A stretch of DNA of 64,000 bases, taken from Ruminococcus sp. FC2018 (GTDB lineage: Bacteria; Bacillota; Clostridia; Oscillospirales; Ruminococcaceae). How positions within the stretch are numbered: position 1 is the first letter of the stretch; each line of letters starts with the position of its first letter. Below the pieces are notes generated by a model, which saw nothing but the letters and a program-made list of their open reading frames with translations, did not search any database and was not told the DNA's origin. A program made the translations under genes and the position numbers. The stretch spans positions 1 to 64,000 of the forward strand of contig NZ_JHXH01000010.1 in assembly GCF_000621805.1 (NCBI RefSeq), read 5' to 3'. Below, one piece after another: positions 52,918 to 61,752 of this stretch.

Positions 52918-53658
52918 TTACTTCAGCAGCCTTTCAAAAAGCTGCTGTCTGCATTCTTCCTCAAGCTTGTCGTTGATAGGCTGTGCGGTGTATTTTTCCC
53001 CGGTCTTTCTTGTCATCACGTAGTTTATGATATAGTCACACAGCTTTGGGTTTTTGGAAAGCAGCGGTCCGTGGAGATAAGTCGCCACTACGCTGGGCTC
53101 CATATAGCCTTCAGTTTTGCTGGAAAAGCAGTTGCCATTGCCGGCAAGTACAGTCCCGAAAGGCGAGGTCACATTCTGAGTCTGACCGCCGTGGTTCTCA
53201 AAACCGATGACATTATACTCCTCACCGTCAAGAGTCGCCTTGATAACGATATTTCCGATGCAGCGTTTTCCCTTGTCGGTAGATGCTGCGGTATAGTAAT
53301 CGAAAAGCCCCAGCCCGGGTATTTTCTCACCGTTGGAGTCCTTGTAATACTGTCCCATGAGCTGGTATCCGCCGCATATCATAAGAAAGAAAGTGCCTTT
53401 TTTGTAGGCATCGGAAATTGCGTCTTTGCATTTGAGCAGGTCCTCTGCCAGTATCTGCTGTTCAAGGTCTGCGCCGCCGCCCAGATAAATTATATCATAC
53501 CGGGAAAAGTCTGCGGTATCGTCGCCGATAACGTGTGAGGATACCTCAAGGTCGATGTCCCGCATTTTGCAGCGGTATTTTATTATCTCCACATTTCCGC
53601 TGTCGCCGTAAAGATCCAGCATATTGGGGTACATATGCATAAGCTTAATCGTTTGCAT
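52918..53658 (-). CDS. gatD: Lipid II isoglutaminyl synthase, glutaminase subunit GatD
   Basis: Class I glutamine amidotransferase that supplies ammonia to MurT for amidation of D-Glu in lipid II. The 246-residue protein has IIYLGGGADLEQ, the nucleophile Cys in MICGGYQLMGQYY, ENHGGQT and the catalytic His in YLHGPLLSKNP. ATG 53658 lies inside the end of murT (14-base overlap) and GGAGGG is upstream, so the two subunits are coupled. Confidence 0.93.
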   Translation of the reverse strand: MQTIKLMHMYPNMLDLYGDSGNVEIIKYRCKMRDIDLEVSSHVIGDDTADFSRYDIIYLGGGADLEQQILAEDLLKCKDAISDAYKKGTFFLMICGGYQLMGQYYKDSNGEKIPGLGLFDYYTAASTDKGKRCIGNIVIKATLDGEEYNVIGFENHGGQTQNVTSPFGTVLAGNGNCFSSKTEGYMEPSVVATYLHGPLLSKNPKLCDYIINYVMTRKTGEKYTAQPINDKLEEECRQQLFERLLK

Positions 53659-55021
53659 CTTCGGTACCCTCCTTATATCTTCTGATTGCTGCCCTTGTGG
53701 GCTGGATAGCGGTATAATTGGCAATGGCAAACTTGTCGCCCACGGTGGAGAAGAAGCTCTCCATTGCCCGGTCAAGATCGGGCTTTACCACGATCTTATC
53801 CGGATCGTAACCGGAACATTTTATCCTTATGGCAATATCGTAGGCTCTGCTGCCGCTGGTGACCACTCTTGTAACGTCTTTGAAGACAGAGAAGTTAATG
53901 TCCCATATCCAGGAAACGTCGTGACCGTCTGCCAGGTTGTCGTTAAGCACAAAAAGCAGCTCCTTTTCCCCGGGATGTTCGTTCATCACACGCAGGGTCA
54001 TGTTTGCGCCCACAGGGTTTTTCGCAAGGTTGACCAGCAGCTTGCTGCCTGCCACCTCAAACACTTCAAGTCTTCCGTTGTTCACCTCAAAATGCTCAAA
54101 GGTATCGTGGAGCACGTCTTTGGAGATGTTGTAAAGCTTGGATGCAGTGTATACTGCCCCAAGGTTATAGATGTAGTAAATGCTGTTGTGACTGGGTTTG
54201 TATTTCTCCCCGTCTATGACAAAGGAAGGTGCCTGAAGGTCAACGTCCTTTATAACGACCTCCGGTCTTGCGCTGCCAAAGTCGCAGTTAGGACAGCGGA
54301 ATTTTCCGATGTGTGAATACTGATAGTATTCATATTCCAGCTTTGAGTTGCAGAAAGGACAGTATTTGCCCTCGCCCACCTCATAGGGCTGGTCGGTGGC
54401 ACCGGAGTAACGCTCAACGCTGAAATAGTGGACATTTTTATTGTTGGGATTGGCAAGCCCCAGCCTTGCAACGTTGGGGTCGTCGGCATTGAGCACCAGA
54501 TTTCCCTCATATGTTTCAAGGAACTTCTTTACCTTTAAAATAAGGGTCTCCACCTCGCCGTTGCGGTCAAGCTGGTCTCTGAAAAAGTTGAGCACCACAA
54601 GAGTTTCCAGCTTCAGCTTTGAGTATATAACAGGCACATGGGATTCGTCCGTTTCCAGCACAAGATAATCCGCCTTGACTCTGCCGTGGAAATCGCACTC
54701 TCCCAGAAGCAGGGAGCAGATGCCTGTGTCAAGGTTGTTGCCCTGTTTGTTGGTGATTATTTTAAGGTCCTTTTTGTCACCGCTTGTGAATATATGATTA
54801 AGATAGTTGGTCACCGAGGTCTTGCCATTGGTGCCTGTAACGGCGATAATGGGACACTCCACCTTAAAGGCTTTAAGGCAGTCCTTGTTCAGCGTCCACA
54901 GCACAAGCCCCGGAGCGTTGCCGGCGTCCTTGCCGATAAGGCGAAGGACCTTTACCATCATTTTGCCGAAAAATATCGTCAAACCGTTTTTTAAACCCAT
55001 TTTTTCAAACGATCCCTTCAT
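53645..55021 (-). CDS. murT: Lipid II isoglutaminyl synthase, MurT subunit
   Basis: A Mur-ligase-type ATPase that activates the D-Glu carboxylate of lipid II and amidates it with ammonia from GatD. The 458 residues include VTGTNGKTSVTN (P-loop, about 60-71), FFRDQLDRNGEV, a four-Cys zinc ribbon (CPFCNSKLEY...CPNCDFG, about 225-250) typical of MurT, and a C-terminal DUF1727 domain. A promoter lies at 55038-55066. It forms an operon with gatD and a hypothetical gene. Confidence 0.95.
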   Translation of the reverse strand: MKGSFEKMGLKNGLTIFFGKMMVKVLRLIGKDAGNAPGLVLWTLNKDCLKAFKVECPIIAVTGTNGKTSVTNYLNHIFTSGDKKDLKIITNKQGNNLDTGICSLLLGECDFHGRVKADYLVLETDESHVPVIYSKLKLETLVVLNFFRDQLDRNGEVETLILKVKKFLETYEGNLVLNADDPNVARLGLANPNNKNVHYFSVERYSGATDQPYEVGEGKYCPFCNSKLEYEYYQYSHIGKFRCPNCDFGSARPEVVIKDVDLQAPSFVIDGEKYKPSHNSIYYIYNLGAVYTASKLYNISKDVLHDTFEHFEVNNGRLEVFEVAGSKLLVNLAKNPVGANMTLRVMNEHPGEKELLFVLNDNLADGHDVSWIWDINFSVFKDVTRVVTSGSRAYDIAIRIKCSGYDPDKIVVKPDLDRAMESFFSTVGDKFAIANYTAIQPTRAAIRRYKEGTEDAND

Positions 55022-55037
55022 TTTGACTTACCAGTAT

Positions 55038-55066
55038 ATAATAAAACAAACGGCGTAAAATGTCAA
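55038..55066 (-). promoter_or_regulatory. murT operon promoter
   Basis: Leftward TTGACA, 17 bases, TATTAT. Very close to the ATG, so a short leader. Confidence 0.75.
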
Positions 55067-55146
55067 GTGTGCAGAGGTTGTAATATAACTTGTCTTTGGT
55101 GAATATGCTTGTAACACAAGCCCATTGAACAAGGGGGAAGGATAAG

Positions 55147-57729
55147 ATGGTAAAGCTGCTGGAAAATGACATTTCGCAACAGCAAACATACAGCTTTGAC
55201 GGATTGAGCTCACAGGAGGCTGCCGCAAGGCTGGCAAGAGACGGTGAAAACGTCCTTGAGCATAAAAAGAAGAACTCGGCTGTGAAAATATTTGCAGGAC
55301 AGTTCCACGATGTTATGGTGATAATACTTATGATAGCAACGGTGGTATCTGTGATACTGGGGCAATACACCGATGCGATACCGATCCTGCTTATAGTTAT
55401 CGTCAACGCTTTTCTTGGATTTTTCCAGGAGTGGCGGTGTGAAAAGACGCTTGAAAAGCTAAAGGATATGACAGCCCCGGGGGCAATGTGTTACCGTGAC
55501 TCAAAGCTTGTAAAGATCCCTGCGTCCCGTGTGGTAACGGGAGACATTGTATCCTTGAAGGCAGGGGACAGAGTGCCATGTGACGGCTTTGTGGTCAGCG
55601 CAAAGGGGCTTGAATGCAACGAGTCGCTGCTTACCGGGGAGTCGGAACCGGCGGCAAAAACAAAGCGCATGGTAGAAAATGATTTTTCTTCTCCCGGCTG
55701 CGGATATATGTGCTATATGGGCACTGTGGTGACCAAGGGAAGCGGTGTTATAAGCTGCACTGCAACAGGTAAAAACACTCAGATGGGTAAGATATCCGCC
55801 ATGCTGGAGGAGATAGAGGAGCCGCCCACACCGCTGCAGAAAAAGCTGGGTGAGCTTGGTAAAGTATTGGCATTGATATGTCTGGGAGTTTGTGTGCTCG
55901 TTTTTGTCGCAGGTGTTTTAAGGGGAGAGCCGCTGCTTGAAATGATAATGACGGGTATAACCATTGCCATTGCCGCCATACCCGAGGGGCTGCCTGCCAC
56001 GGTGACCATAGCGCTGGCACTTGGGGTGAGAAGGATGCTCAGACACAAGGCTCTGGTACACAAGCTGCGCTCGGTGGAAACTCTTGGCTGTGCCACGGTG
56101 ATATGTACCGACAAAACAGGCACCCTTACCCGGAACCGTATGAGAGTGACCCACATAGTTACTGCGCAGGAGGGGATAAACCAGTTCGACCTGTCAGGAG
56201 AAAATGATATCCCTCGCAGCACTGCGCTGCAAAAGCTGCTGGAATGCGCCTGTGTGTGCAGCGATGCCAGGCTGAGTATCAGCGGCAGCAAGCACATCAG
56301 CTATAACGCCGAAGGGGATCCCACCGAAGCTGCCCTTGTAACGGCTGCTGCACAGATGGGGGTGTTTGCTGATAAGCTTGACATAGAAAAGACAGACGAG
56401 ATACCCTTTGACAGCCAAAGCCGCAGTATGACTGTCATCTGCAAGGACACCCGGGGTACGTTCAGCTACAAAAAGGGTGCCTGTGACATTATTCTTTCGG
56501 AGTGTATGTTCACATACCCGGACGAGGAACCTCGTATGCTTGACAACGGACAGCGGCTTTCTATAGCAAAGCTGTGCGATTCATATTGTGCAAGGGGACT
56601 TCGGGTGATAGCCTTTGAGGAAACAAGGGACGACAAGCGTATTTTTCTTGGATTTGCCGCATTGGAGGACCCACCGAGAAAGGAAGCAAAGTCTGCGGTG
56701 GAGCTTTGCGCAAAGGCAGGTATAAAGACAGTTATGATAACCGGCGACCATAAGCTTACCGCACAGGCGATCGGGGAGCAGACGGGTATCTATAAAAAAG
56801 GCTCGCTTATCCTCACCGGCGCAGAGCTTGACCGGATGAGTGATGAGGAGCTGGAGGGTATGGTGGAGAATTGCAGCATATTTGCAAGGGTGACTCCTGC
56901 CCACAAGCTGCGTATCGTCAGAGCCTTCAGAAAGCATGGTCACGTCTGCGCCATGACAGGGGACGGTGTGAACGATGCCCCCGCCATAAAGGAAGCGGAC
57001 ATCGGGGTGTCTATGGGCGAATCGGGAACGGAGGTAACAAAGCAGGCAGCGGAGATGATACTGCTTGACGACAACTTTGCAACGCTGGTCAATGCCGTTG
57101 AGGAGGGCAGGACCATATATCACAACATCCGCAAATTCGTCAGGTATCTCATATCCTGCAACATCGGAGAGGTGCTCACCATGCTGGGAGGCATGGTGAT
57201 GGGGCTGCCTATGGTACTGCTGCCGGTGCAGATACTGCTTGTAAATCTGGTTACAGATTCTTTGCCTGCGGTGGCACTGGGGCTTGAGCCTGCCGAGGAT
57301 TCGTTTATGCACTCAGCTCCGAGGAAATCAGACGAAAGCTTTTTCAGCGGCGGTCTGCTGTGGCGCATGATAATCAGAGGTGTGTTTATCGCCCTGAGCA
57401 CCCTTGCAAGCTTCACACTGGTGCTGAAGTATTCCGGCTCTGTTGAGGCTGCCCGCACCGCTGCTCTTTGCACCCTTACTGTCAGCCAGCTCATACACGT
57501 TTTTGAGTGTAAGTCGGAACGCAAGACGCTGTTTTCCGTGGACCTTCTCTCAAATCCGTTTCTGGTATTTTCCGTGGCAGTCTCCGCTTTGGTGCTGTTT
57601 GTGTGTACATATCTGCCTGTTTTGCAGGGAGTGTTTTTCACCTTCGCTCTCACACGTACCCAGCTGGTGATCGCCCTTGCAAGCGCTGCGGTCGTACCTG
57701 TTCTGGCAGCAGTCTTTCACAAGAAATAA
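55147..57729 (+). CDS. Calcium-transporting P-type ATPase (P2 type)
   Basis: The 860-residue pump has an N-terminal cation-ATPase domain, the actuator TGES loop (SLLTGESEPAAK), PEGLP in helix 4 (calcium ligand Glu), phosphorylation site DKTGTLTRN, KGACDIIL in the nucleotide domain, TGDGVNDAPAIKEADIGVSMG and ten membrane helices. This matches SERCA/PMCA-like bacterial Ca2+ exporters. The promoter is not clear; an AAGGGGGAAGGAT site precedes ATG. It is transcribed alone. Confidence 0.93.
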   Translation: MVKLLENDISQQQTYSFDGLSSQEAAARLARDGENVLEHKKKNSAVKIFAGQFHDVMVIILMIATVVSVILGQYTDAIPILLIVIVNAFLGFFQEWRCEKTLEKLKDMTAPGAMCYRDSKLVKIPASRVVTGDIVSLKAGDRVPCDGFVVSAKGLECNESLLTGESEPAAKTKRMVENDFSSPGCGYMCYMGTVVTKGSGVISCTATGKNTQMGKISAMLEEIEEPPTPLQKKLGELGKVLALICLGVCVLVFVAGVLRGEPLLEMIMTGITIAIAAIPEGLPATVTIALALGVRRMLRHKALVHKLRSVETLGCATVICTDKTGTLTRNRMRVTHIVTAQEGINQFDLSGENDIPRSTALQKLLECACVCSDARLSISGSKHISYNAEGDPTEAALVTAAAQMGVFADKLDIEKTDEIPFDSQSRSMTVICKDTRGTFSYKKGACDIILSECMFTYPDEEPRMLDNGQRLSIAKLCDSYCARGLRVIAFEETRDDKRIFLGFAALEDPPRKEAKSAVELCAKAGIKTVMITGDHKLTAQAIGEQTGIYKKGSLILTGAELDRMSDEELEGMVENCSIFARVTPAHKLRIVRAFRKHGHVCAMTGDGVNDAPAIKEADIGVSMGESGTEVTKQAAEMILLDDNFATLVNAVEEGRTIYHNIRKFVRYLISCNIGEVLTMLGGMVMGLPMVLLPVQILLVNLVTDSLPAVALGLEPAEDSFMHSAPRKSDESFFSGGLLWRMIIRGVFIALSTLASFTLVLKYSGSVEAARTAALCTLTVSQLIHVFECKSERKTLFSVDLLSNPFLVFSVAVSALVLFVCTYLPVLQGVFFTFALTRTQLVIALASAAVVPVLAAVFHKK

Positions 57730-57730
57730 A

Positions 57731-57758
57731 AAAACGCCCGAAGCTTTGTGCCTCGGGC
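57731..57758. terminator. Terminator between ATPase and ArsP_2 genes
   Basis: CGCCCGA / TCGGGCG stem; the T-tract is clear in the leftward direction (CGTTTTTTTA). Confidence 0.82.
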
Positions 57759-57766
57759 GATATGCT

Positions 57767-58630
57767 TTATTTGAACATCTGTATTATAATTCCGCTTGCT
57801 GCGGCAGCGACATAAAGAATGCCCATAATGATAAAGTTCTGCTTGTACTTTTTGTTAGTCTTGAAAAGCACCACAAGTCCAACGCCTGCGCCGGTGGAAA
57901 GACCTGCCACCAGTGCTCCGAAGGATACCGCACCGCCTATATAAAGCTTGGTGAGTACCACAGAAGCTCCGCAGTTGGGGATAAATCCGATAAGCGCAGC
58001 AATAAGCGGCTGTACCCAGCTGTTGGTCATCATAAGCTTTTCCACCGTCTGTTCGCCTGCAAATTCCATTACGCAGCCAAGCAGCATATTTATAATGAAG
58101 ATAAAAATGATAATATGCAGCGTGTGGTGCAGCGCAGAATGTAGTATTCCGTGATGCTCGCAGTCGCAGTCGGCACACAGCTCCTTGAAGGGCTCCTCGT
58201 CCTTCGGTTTGACAAAAAGCTTTATCACAGCGTCAACGATAATACCCGTCACGATGGCGATTATGACCTTTGCGATCATAAGCTTTGGTATCAGCGACCA
58301 TATTTTTCCCGAATCGGCGACCTCGGAAAGAATAACAGGTATCGCCTCGTCGCTGGTGGAAATGTACACCGCCACAAGCGTGCCCATGGTTATGAGCCGC
58401 CCGGCGTAAAGGTTAGATGCCGCAGCAGAAAATCCGCACTGTGGTATGCAGCCTATGGCTGCGCCGCCCACAGAACCGAACGGTCCCATTTTACGCAGCA
58501 CACCACCCATTTTGTCGGAGCCTTTATGTTCGATATATTCTATTAAAAGATAAACGCCGAAAAGAAAGGGGAGAGTAAGCAGAGAATCTTTGCAGGCGTC
58601 TAAAAACACATCAAGTAATCTGTCCCACAT
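57767..58630 (-). CDS. ArsP_2-family transporter (putative manganese or arsenic exporter)
   Basis: A 287-residue membrane protein with about eight helices. Two related halves carry IPQCGFSAAAS and IPNCGASVVLT, the paired PxCG motifs of the ArsP_2 (DUF permease) family, and an internal loop rich in Cys and His (ELCADCDCEHHG) lies between them. Members are named putative manganese transporters or arsenic efflux proteins. Closeness to the DtxR-family gene at 59158 makes metal export a fair guess. ATG 58630 has GGTGA upstream; Met four codons earlier is possible. Confidence 0.8.
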   Translation of the reverse strand: MWDRLLDVFLDACKDSLLTLPFLFGVYLLIEYIEHKGSDKMGGVLRKMGPFGSVGGAAIGCIPQCGFSAAASNLYAGRLITMGTLVAVYISTSDEAIPVILSEVADSGKIWSLIPKLMIAKVIIAIVTGIIVDAVIKLFVKPKDEEPFKELCADCDCEHHGILHSALHHTLHIIIFIFIINMLLGCVMEFAGEQTVEKLMMTNSWVQPLIAALIGFIPNCGASVVLTKLYIGGAVSFGALVAGLSTGAGVGLVVLFKTNKKYKQNFIIMGILYVAAAASGIIIQMFK

Positions 58631-58668
58631 ATTTTTCACCATAGTTAAATAAAAATTGCGCAATAAAA

Positions 58669-58698
58669 AGGATAACACATTTCACCGTGTTTTGTCAA
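58669..58698 (-). promoter_or_regulatory. Promoter of the ArsP_2 gene
   Basis: Leftward TTGACA, 18 bases, TATCCT. Confidence 0.7.
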
Positions 58699-58710
58699 GT
58701 GCACAGAAAA

Positions 58711-58742
58711 AAGCGGTCCCTTTCATAGGTACAGGACCGCTT
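58711..58742 (-). terminator. HPr gene terminator
   Basis: AAAGCGGTCC / GGACCGCTTT stem; leftward it is followed by T. Confidence 0.86.
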
Positions 58743-58749
58743 TGTGTTA

Positions 58750-59013
58750 TCATAGATTCTGAGCAAAATGCTCCCGGATCTCCCGTAAAGCTTTTTCTTC
58801 GTCCGGTCCCTCAATAGTGACGGTCACCGTGTCCTGACATTTCACCACAGCGCTAAGGATAGAAAAGAGCTTTTTAGCACTGCCGCTTTTACCGTTGCGT
58901 TGGTTTGTGACGGTTATCTCGCTTTCAAACTCCTTGGCAAATTTTACAAGGTCACCTGCCGGACGTGCGTGTATCCCCACGGGATTTGTTACCGTAAATT
59001 CAAAGCTTTTCAT
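58750..59013 (-). CDS. HPr-family phosphocarrier, Ser46-lacking variant
   Basis: The 87-residue protein has the active-site GIHARPA with His15, the residue phosphorylated by PEP in the sugar phosphotransferase system. The regulatory Ser46 site is not conserved: aligned to B. subtilis HPr, NLKSIMGV reads SAKKLFSI, so Ser46 is Lys48 here. It therefore should not be a target of HPr kinase. It may be a phosphocarrier with a narrow role; no PTS genes are nearby. It has its own promoter and terminator. Confidence 0.88.
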   Translation of the reverse strand: MKSFEFTVTNPVGIHARPAGDLVKFAKEFESEITVTNQRNGKSGSAKKLFSILSAVVKCQDTVTVTIEGPDEEKALREIREHFAQNL

Positions 59014-59036
59014 TTTGTTTCACCCCTTTTTTGTGG

Positions 59037-59065
59037 ATTATAACACATTTTTCTGCTTTTTTCAA
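59037..59065 (-). promoter_or_regulatory. HPr gene promoter
   Basis: Leftward TTGAAA, 17 bases, TATAAT. Confidence 0.87.
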
Positions 59066-59106
59066 GCCTTTTGAGCGGTAAAGGAAAAATAAAAATAAAA
59101 AAGTAG

Positions 59107-59135
59107 TTGAAATAATAAAACAGATGTGTTATACT
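59107..59135 (+). promoter_or_regulatory. DtxR-family regulator promoter
   Basis: TTGAAA, 17 bases, TATACT. No GTTAG-N6-CTAAC box lies in it. Confidence 0.83.
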
Positions 59136-59157
59136 GACAAAAAAGAGGAGGTGGCGT

Positions 59158-59529
59158 ATGAAAATCCGTGAATCAGCAGAGGATTATCTTGAAGCAATAC
59201 TTGTGATTTTTGAGCGAAAGGGAAGCGTTCGCAGTATAGATATCGCCAATGAGCTTGAGTTTTCAAAACCGAGTGTGAGCATCGCCATGAAAAATCTCCG
59301 TGAAAACGGGTATATCACCATGGACAAAGACGGCTACATCACCCTTACAAAGAAGGGCAAGAAAATTGCCGACATGGTCTATGAGCGGCACAAGTTCATA
59401 ACCGAGGGACTGGTGCGTCTTGGGGTAGACCCTAAGATAGCTGCGGAGGATGCCTGCCGCATCGAGCACGTCATCAGCCAGGAAAGCTTTGAGGCTTTGA
59501 AAAAGCATTGCAGCAAGTTGGAACAATAA
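59158..59529 (+). CDS. DtxR/MntR-family metal-dependent regulator
   Basis: This 123-residue protein has a winged helix (about 24-60) and a metal-binding dimerisation domain, with no SH3 domain. Metal ligands seen against MntR and DtxR: Asp9, Glu12, His78, Cys100, Glu103, His104 (motif DACRIEHV). MntR has Glu at the Cys100 position, whereas DtxR/IdeR has Cys, so this is a mix of the two and may sense Fe2+ as well as Mn2+. GAGGAGG precedes ATG. Likely targets are the GTTAG-N6-CTAAC boxes of the feo operon and possibly the adjacent transporter; that link is inference. Confidence 0.88.
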   Translation: MKIRESAEDYLEAILVIFERKGSVRSIDIANELEFSKPSVSIAMKNLRENGYITMDKDGYITLTKKGKKIADMVYERHKFITEGLVRLGVDPKIAAEDACRIEHVISQESFEALKKHCSKLEQ

Positions 59530-59554
59530 ATACAAAAAGTACAGACATTAACCG

Positions 59555-59585
59555 GGAGCCATGCAGGTCGCATGGCTCTTTTGCT
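59555..59585. terminator. Terminator after the DtxR-family gene
   Basis: GAGCCATGC / GCATGGCTC stem followed by TTTTGCT rightward. Confidence 0.83.
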
Positions 59586-59937
59586 ATTTTGGCTTGCTTT
59601 TGAAAAAAAGGGAGAAAAAGAAGGCAAAGCACATGGCTGCGGTTATTCCCCCTGCCGCTGCGGTAAGTCCTCCGGTGAAGATGCCTGTAAAGCCTGCGGA
59701 GTCCACCTGTTCCTTTACGCCTGTGGAAAGCAGGTATCCAAACCCCGTAAGGGGAACGGTCGCTCCTGCGCCTGCCGTATCCACAAGGGGTTCGTACCAG
59801 CCCAGTGCGCCAAGTATGCACCCTGCCACCACATAGGATACCAATATCCTTGCAGGGGTGAGCTTTGTAAAATCTATAAGCAGCTGCCCTATGGCGCAAA
59901 GCAGTCCGCCGATGAGAAATGCGTAAATATAGGTCAT
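59584..59937 (-). CDS. spoVAE: Stage V sporulation protein AE
   Basis: The 117-residue membrane protein has about four helices and the SpoVAE pattern (FLIGGLLCAIGQLLIDFT, ARILVSYVVAGCILG, FTGGLTAAAGGITAA). It belongs to the channel that moves dipicolinic acid into the forespore and releases it during germination. AGGAGG lies 6 bases before ATG 59937; the open frame continues upstream but within spoVAD. It follows spoVAD by 13 bases. Confidence 0.92.
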   Translation of the reverse strand: MTYIYAFLIGGLLCAIGQLLIDFTKLTPARILVSYVVAGCILGALGWYEPLVDTAGAGATVPLTGFGYLLSTGVKEQVDSAGFTGIFTGGLTAAAGGITAAMCFAFFFSLFFKSKPK

Positions 59938-59950
59938 TGTCATCCTCCTT

Positions 59951-60958
59951 TCAGTTATCCTCGCTGCTGAGCCAGACAAGGTGGGAGATAGAGGGTATGC
60001 TCTCGCCCTGTTGTGTGGTGGTTGGGGACAAAAGAGCGCCTGTTGCTGCAAATAGTATGTTTTTTATCTCTCCCGCCTTCAGCTTGGGGAGAAAATAGCC
60101 GCACAGGGTAGAGCCTGCACAGCCGCAGCCGCTTGCTCCTGCGTGAACGTCCTGGTCAGTCACGTGATACATCATAAGACCGCAGTCTTTATGGTTGGCG
60201 GAAACATCTATCCCGTGCTGCTGCATAAGGTCGCAAAACAGCCTGCTGCCCACCTTGCCAAGGTCGCCTGTTACAATGTGGTCAAAGTCCGAGGGGGATT
60301 TTCCCGTTTCCTCAAAGAAGTTTCGTATGGTGTCGAAAGCCGCCGGTGCCATTGCCGCACCCATGTTGTTTGCATCGGTTATGTCCATGTCGGCTATCCT
60401 GCCGATGGTACAGGCTTTGACATAGGGCGGCTTGCTGTGCTGTGAGACAAGAAGGGATGCTCCTGCGGTGACAGTCCATTGAGCTGTGGGAGGTCTTTGT
60501 CCTGCATATGTGAGGGGGAAACGATACTGCCTTTCTGCGGTGCAAAAGTGGGAGCTGGTCACAGCCATGGCTCTCTGGCAGATACCCTTGTCCGCAAAAA
60601 TAGAAGCAAGGGCAAGCCCCTCGGACATTGTGGAGCAGGCTCCGTATATGCCCAAAAAGGGAATATCAAAGCTTCGCACTCCGTATGTGGTGCTTACGCA
60701 TTGGTTGAGCAGGTCACCGCCGAAAAGCACATCTACATTTTCCGGGTGTAGTCCTGCTTTGTTGAGGCAGATGAGCACAGCCTGCTTCTGAAGCTTGCTT
60801 TCCGCTTGTTCATAGGTACCGCAGGAAAGATATGGGTCGTCGTTTATCTTGTCAAAATAATCTCCAAGGGGACCCTCGCTTTCCTTTTTGCCTCCTACGG
60901 CGGCGTAGGATATAATGCTGGGTTGGCTGGTAAGGTGGATCGTAGCTTTTGCTTTCAT
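59951..60958 (-). CDS. spoVAD: Stage V sporulation protein AD
   Basis: A dipicolinic-acid-binding protein with a thiolase-like fold. The 335-residue protein has GPLGDYFD, FGGDLLNQCVSTTYG, GIYGACSTMSEGL, HFCTAERQYRFPLTYAGQRPPTAQWTVT split over the middle, and GCGCAGSTLCGYF. It sits on the inner spore membrane with SpoVAC and SpoVAE. No spoVAC is next to it in this window. A forespore-type promoter candidate is just upstream. Confidence 0.93.
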   Translation of the reverse strand: MKAKATIHLTSQPSIISYAAVGGKKESEGPLGDYFDKINDDPYLSCGTYEQAESKLQKQAVLICLNKAGLHPENVDVLFGGDLLNQCVSTTYGVRSFDIPFLGIYGACSTMSEGLALASIFADKGICQRAMAVTSSHFCTAERQYRFPLTYAGQRPPTAQWTVTAGASLLVSQHSKPPYVKACTIGRIADMDITDANNMGAAMAPAAFDTIRNFFEETGKSPSDFDHIVTGDLGKVGSRLFCDLMQQHGIDVSANHKDCGLMMYHVTDQDVHAGASGCGCAGSTLCGYFLPKLKAGEIKNILFAATGALLSPTTTQQGESIPSISHLVWLSSEDN

Positions 60959-60992
60959 TGATTTTTTGTTCCTTTCGGTCTTTCTTCCTGCT

Positions 60993-61023
60993 TATTGTTC
61001 CAGTATCAATGTGATTTTATGCA
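60993..61023 (-). promoter_or_regulatory. Candidate forespore (sigma-G-like) promoter of spoVAD
   Basis: Leftward TGCATA, 18 bases, AACAATA, partly matching the sigma-G consensus (TGAATA / CATACTA). No good sigma-A promoter was seen here. Confidence 0.35.
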
Positions 61024-61052
61024 TTGCAAAAGAATAAAAAGTGTGGTACAAT
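61024..61052 (+). promoter_or_regulatory. queH promoter
   Basis: TTGCAA, 17 bases, TACAAT preceded by GTGTGG. Confidence 0.83.
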
Positions 61053-61074
61053 AGCATTCAAAGGAGTGAAAAGT

Positions 61075-61728
61075 GTGCAAAAGCCCAATTATCAGAAAAT
61101 GCTTGACAATATAATAGAAAAGGTCTCACAGCAGCAGAAAAAGCCGGTGCTTCTACTTCATTCCTGCTGTGCGCCCTGTTCGTCATATGTGCTTGAATAT
61201 CTGAACAGATATTTCCATATTATATTATTTTACTATAACCCAAATATTTCTCCCAAGGAGGAATTTGAAAAGCGCACAGGCGAGCTTCGGCGGCTCATAA
61301 GGGAAATGCCCATGCAGGACAAGCCGGAGCTTATAGTGGGGGATTACGAACCGGAGGTGTTCGATGAGATCGCAAAAGGTCTTGAGGATCTGCCTGAGGG
61401 GGGAGAGCGGTGCTTTAAATGTTACCGTATGCGCCTTGAAAAGACTGCTGAGCTGGCAAGGAAGCTTGGTGCTGACTATTTTACCACCACGCTGTCCATT
61501 TCCCCGTATAAAAATGCCGGAAAACTTAATGAGATAGCCTTTGAGTTGTCGGGAATATACGGTGTAGAGGCTCTGCCGGCAGACTTCAAGAAAAAAGAGG
61601 GCTATAAACGCTCTATCGAGCTTTCTGCCCGGTATGATCTTTACAGGCAGGATTACTGCGGCTGTGTGTACTCAAAGGCTCAGAGAGACAAAATTAAAAA
61701 TGGGCAAAAAAACAACTCCTGCGAATGA
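61075..61728 (+). CDS. queH: Epoxyqueuosine reductase QueH
   Basis: Makes queuosine in tRNA from epoxyqueuosine. The 217-residue protein has the DUF208 signature: HSCCAPCSSYVLEYL, with two adjacent Cys pairs, FYYNPNISPKEEFEKR, GGERCFKCYRMRLE, and DYCGCVYSK, which together give the iron-sulphur and metal sites. GTG 61075 was chosen because AAAGGAG lies 8-9 bases upstream; the longer frame starts in the promoter. The C-terminus overlaps the terminator stem. Confidence 0.93.
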   Translation: MQKPNYQKMLDNIIEKVSQQQKKPVLLLHSCCAPCSSYVLEYLNRYFHIILFYYNPNISPKEEFEKRTGELRRLIREMPMQDKPELIVGDYEPEVFDEIAKGLEDLPEGGERCFKCYRMRLEKTAELARKLGADYFTTTLSISPYKNAGKLNEIAFELSGIYGVEALPADFKKKEGYKRSIELSARYDLYRQDYCGCVYSKAQRDKIKNGQKNNSCE

Positions 61729-61745
61729 ACCGCAGGAGTTTTGTG
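61707..61745. terminator. Bidirectional terminator at the end of queH
   Basis: AACTCCTGCG / CGCAGGAGTT stem, with A-tract before and T after. The last codons of queH lie within the stem. Confidence 0.88.
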
Positions 61746-61752
61746 CTTTATA

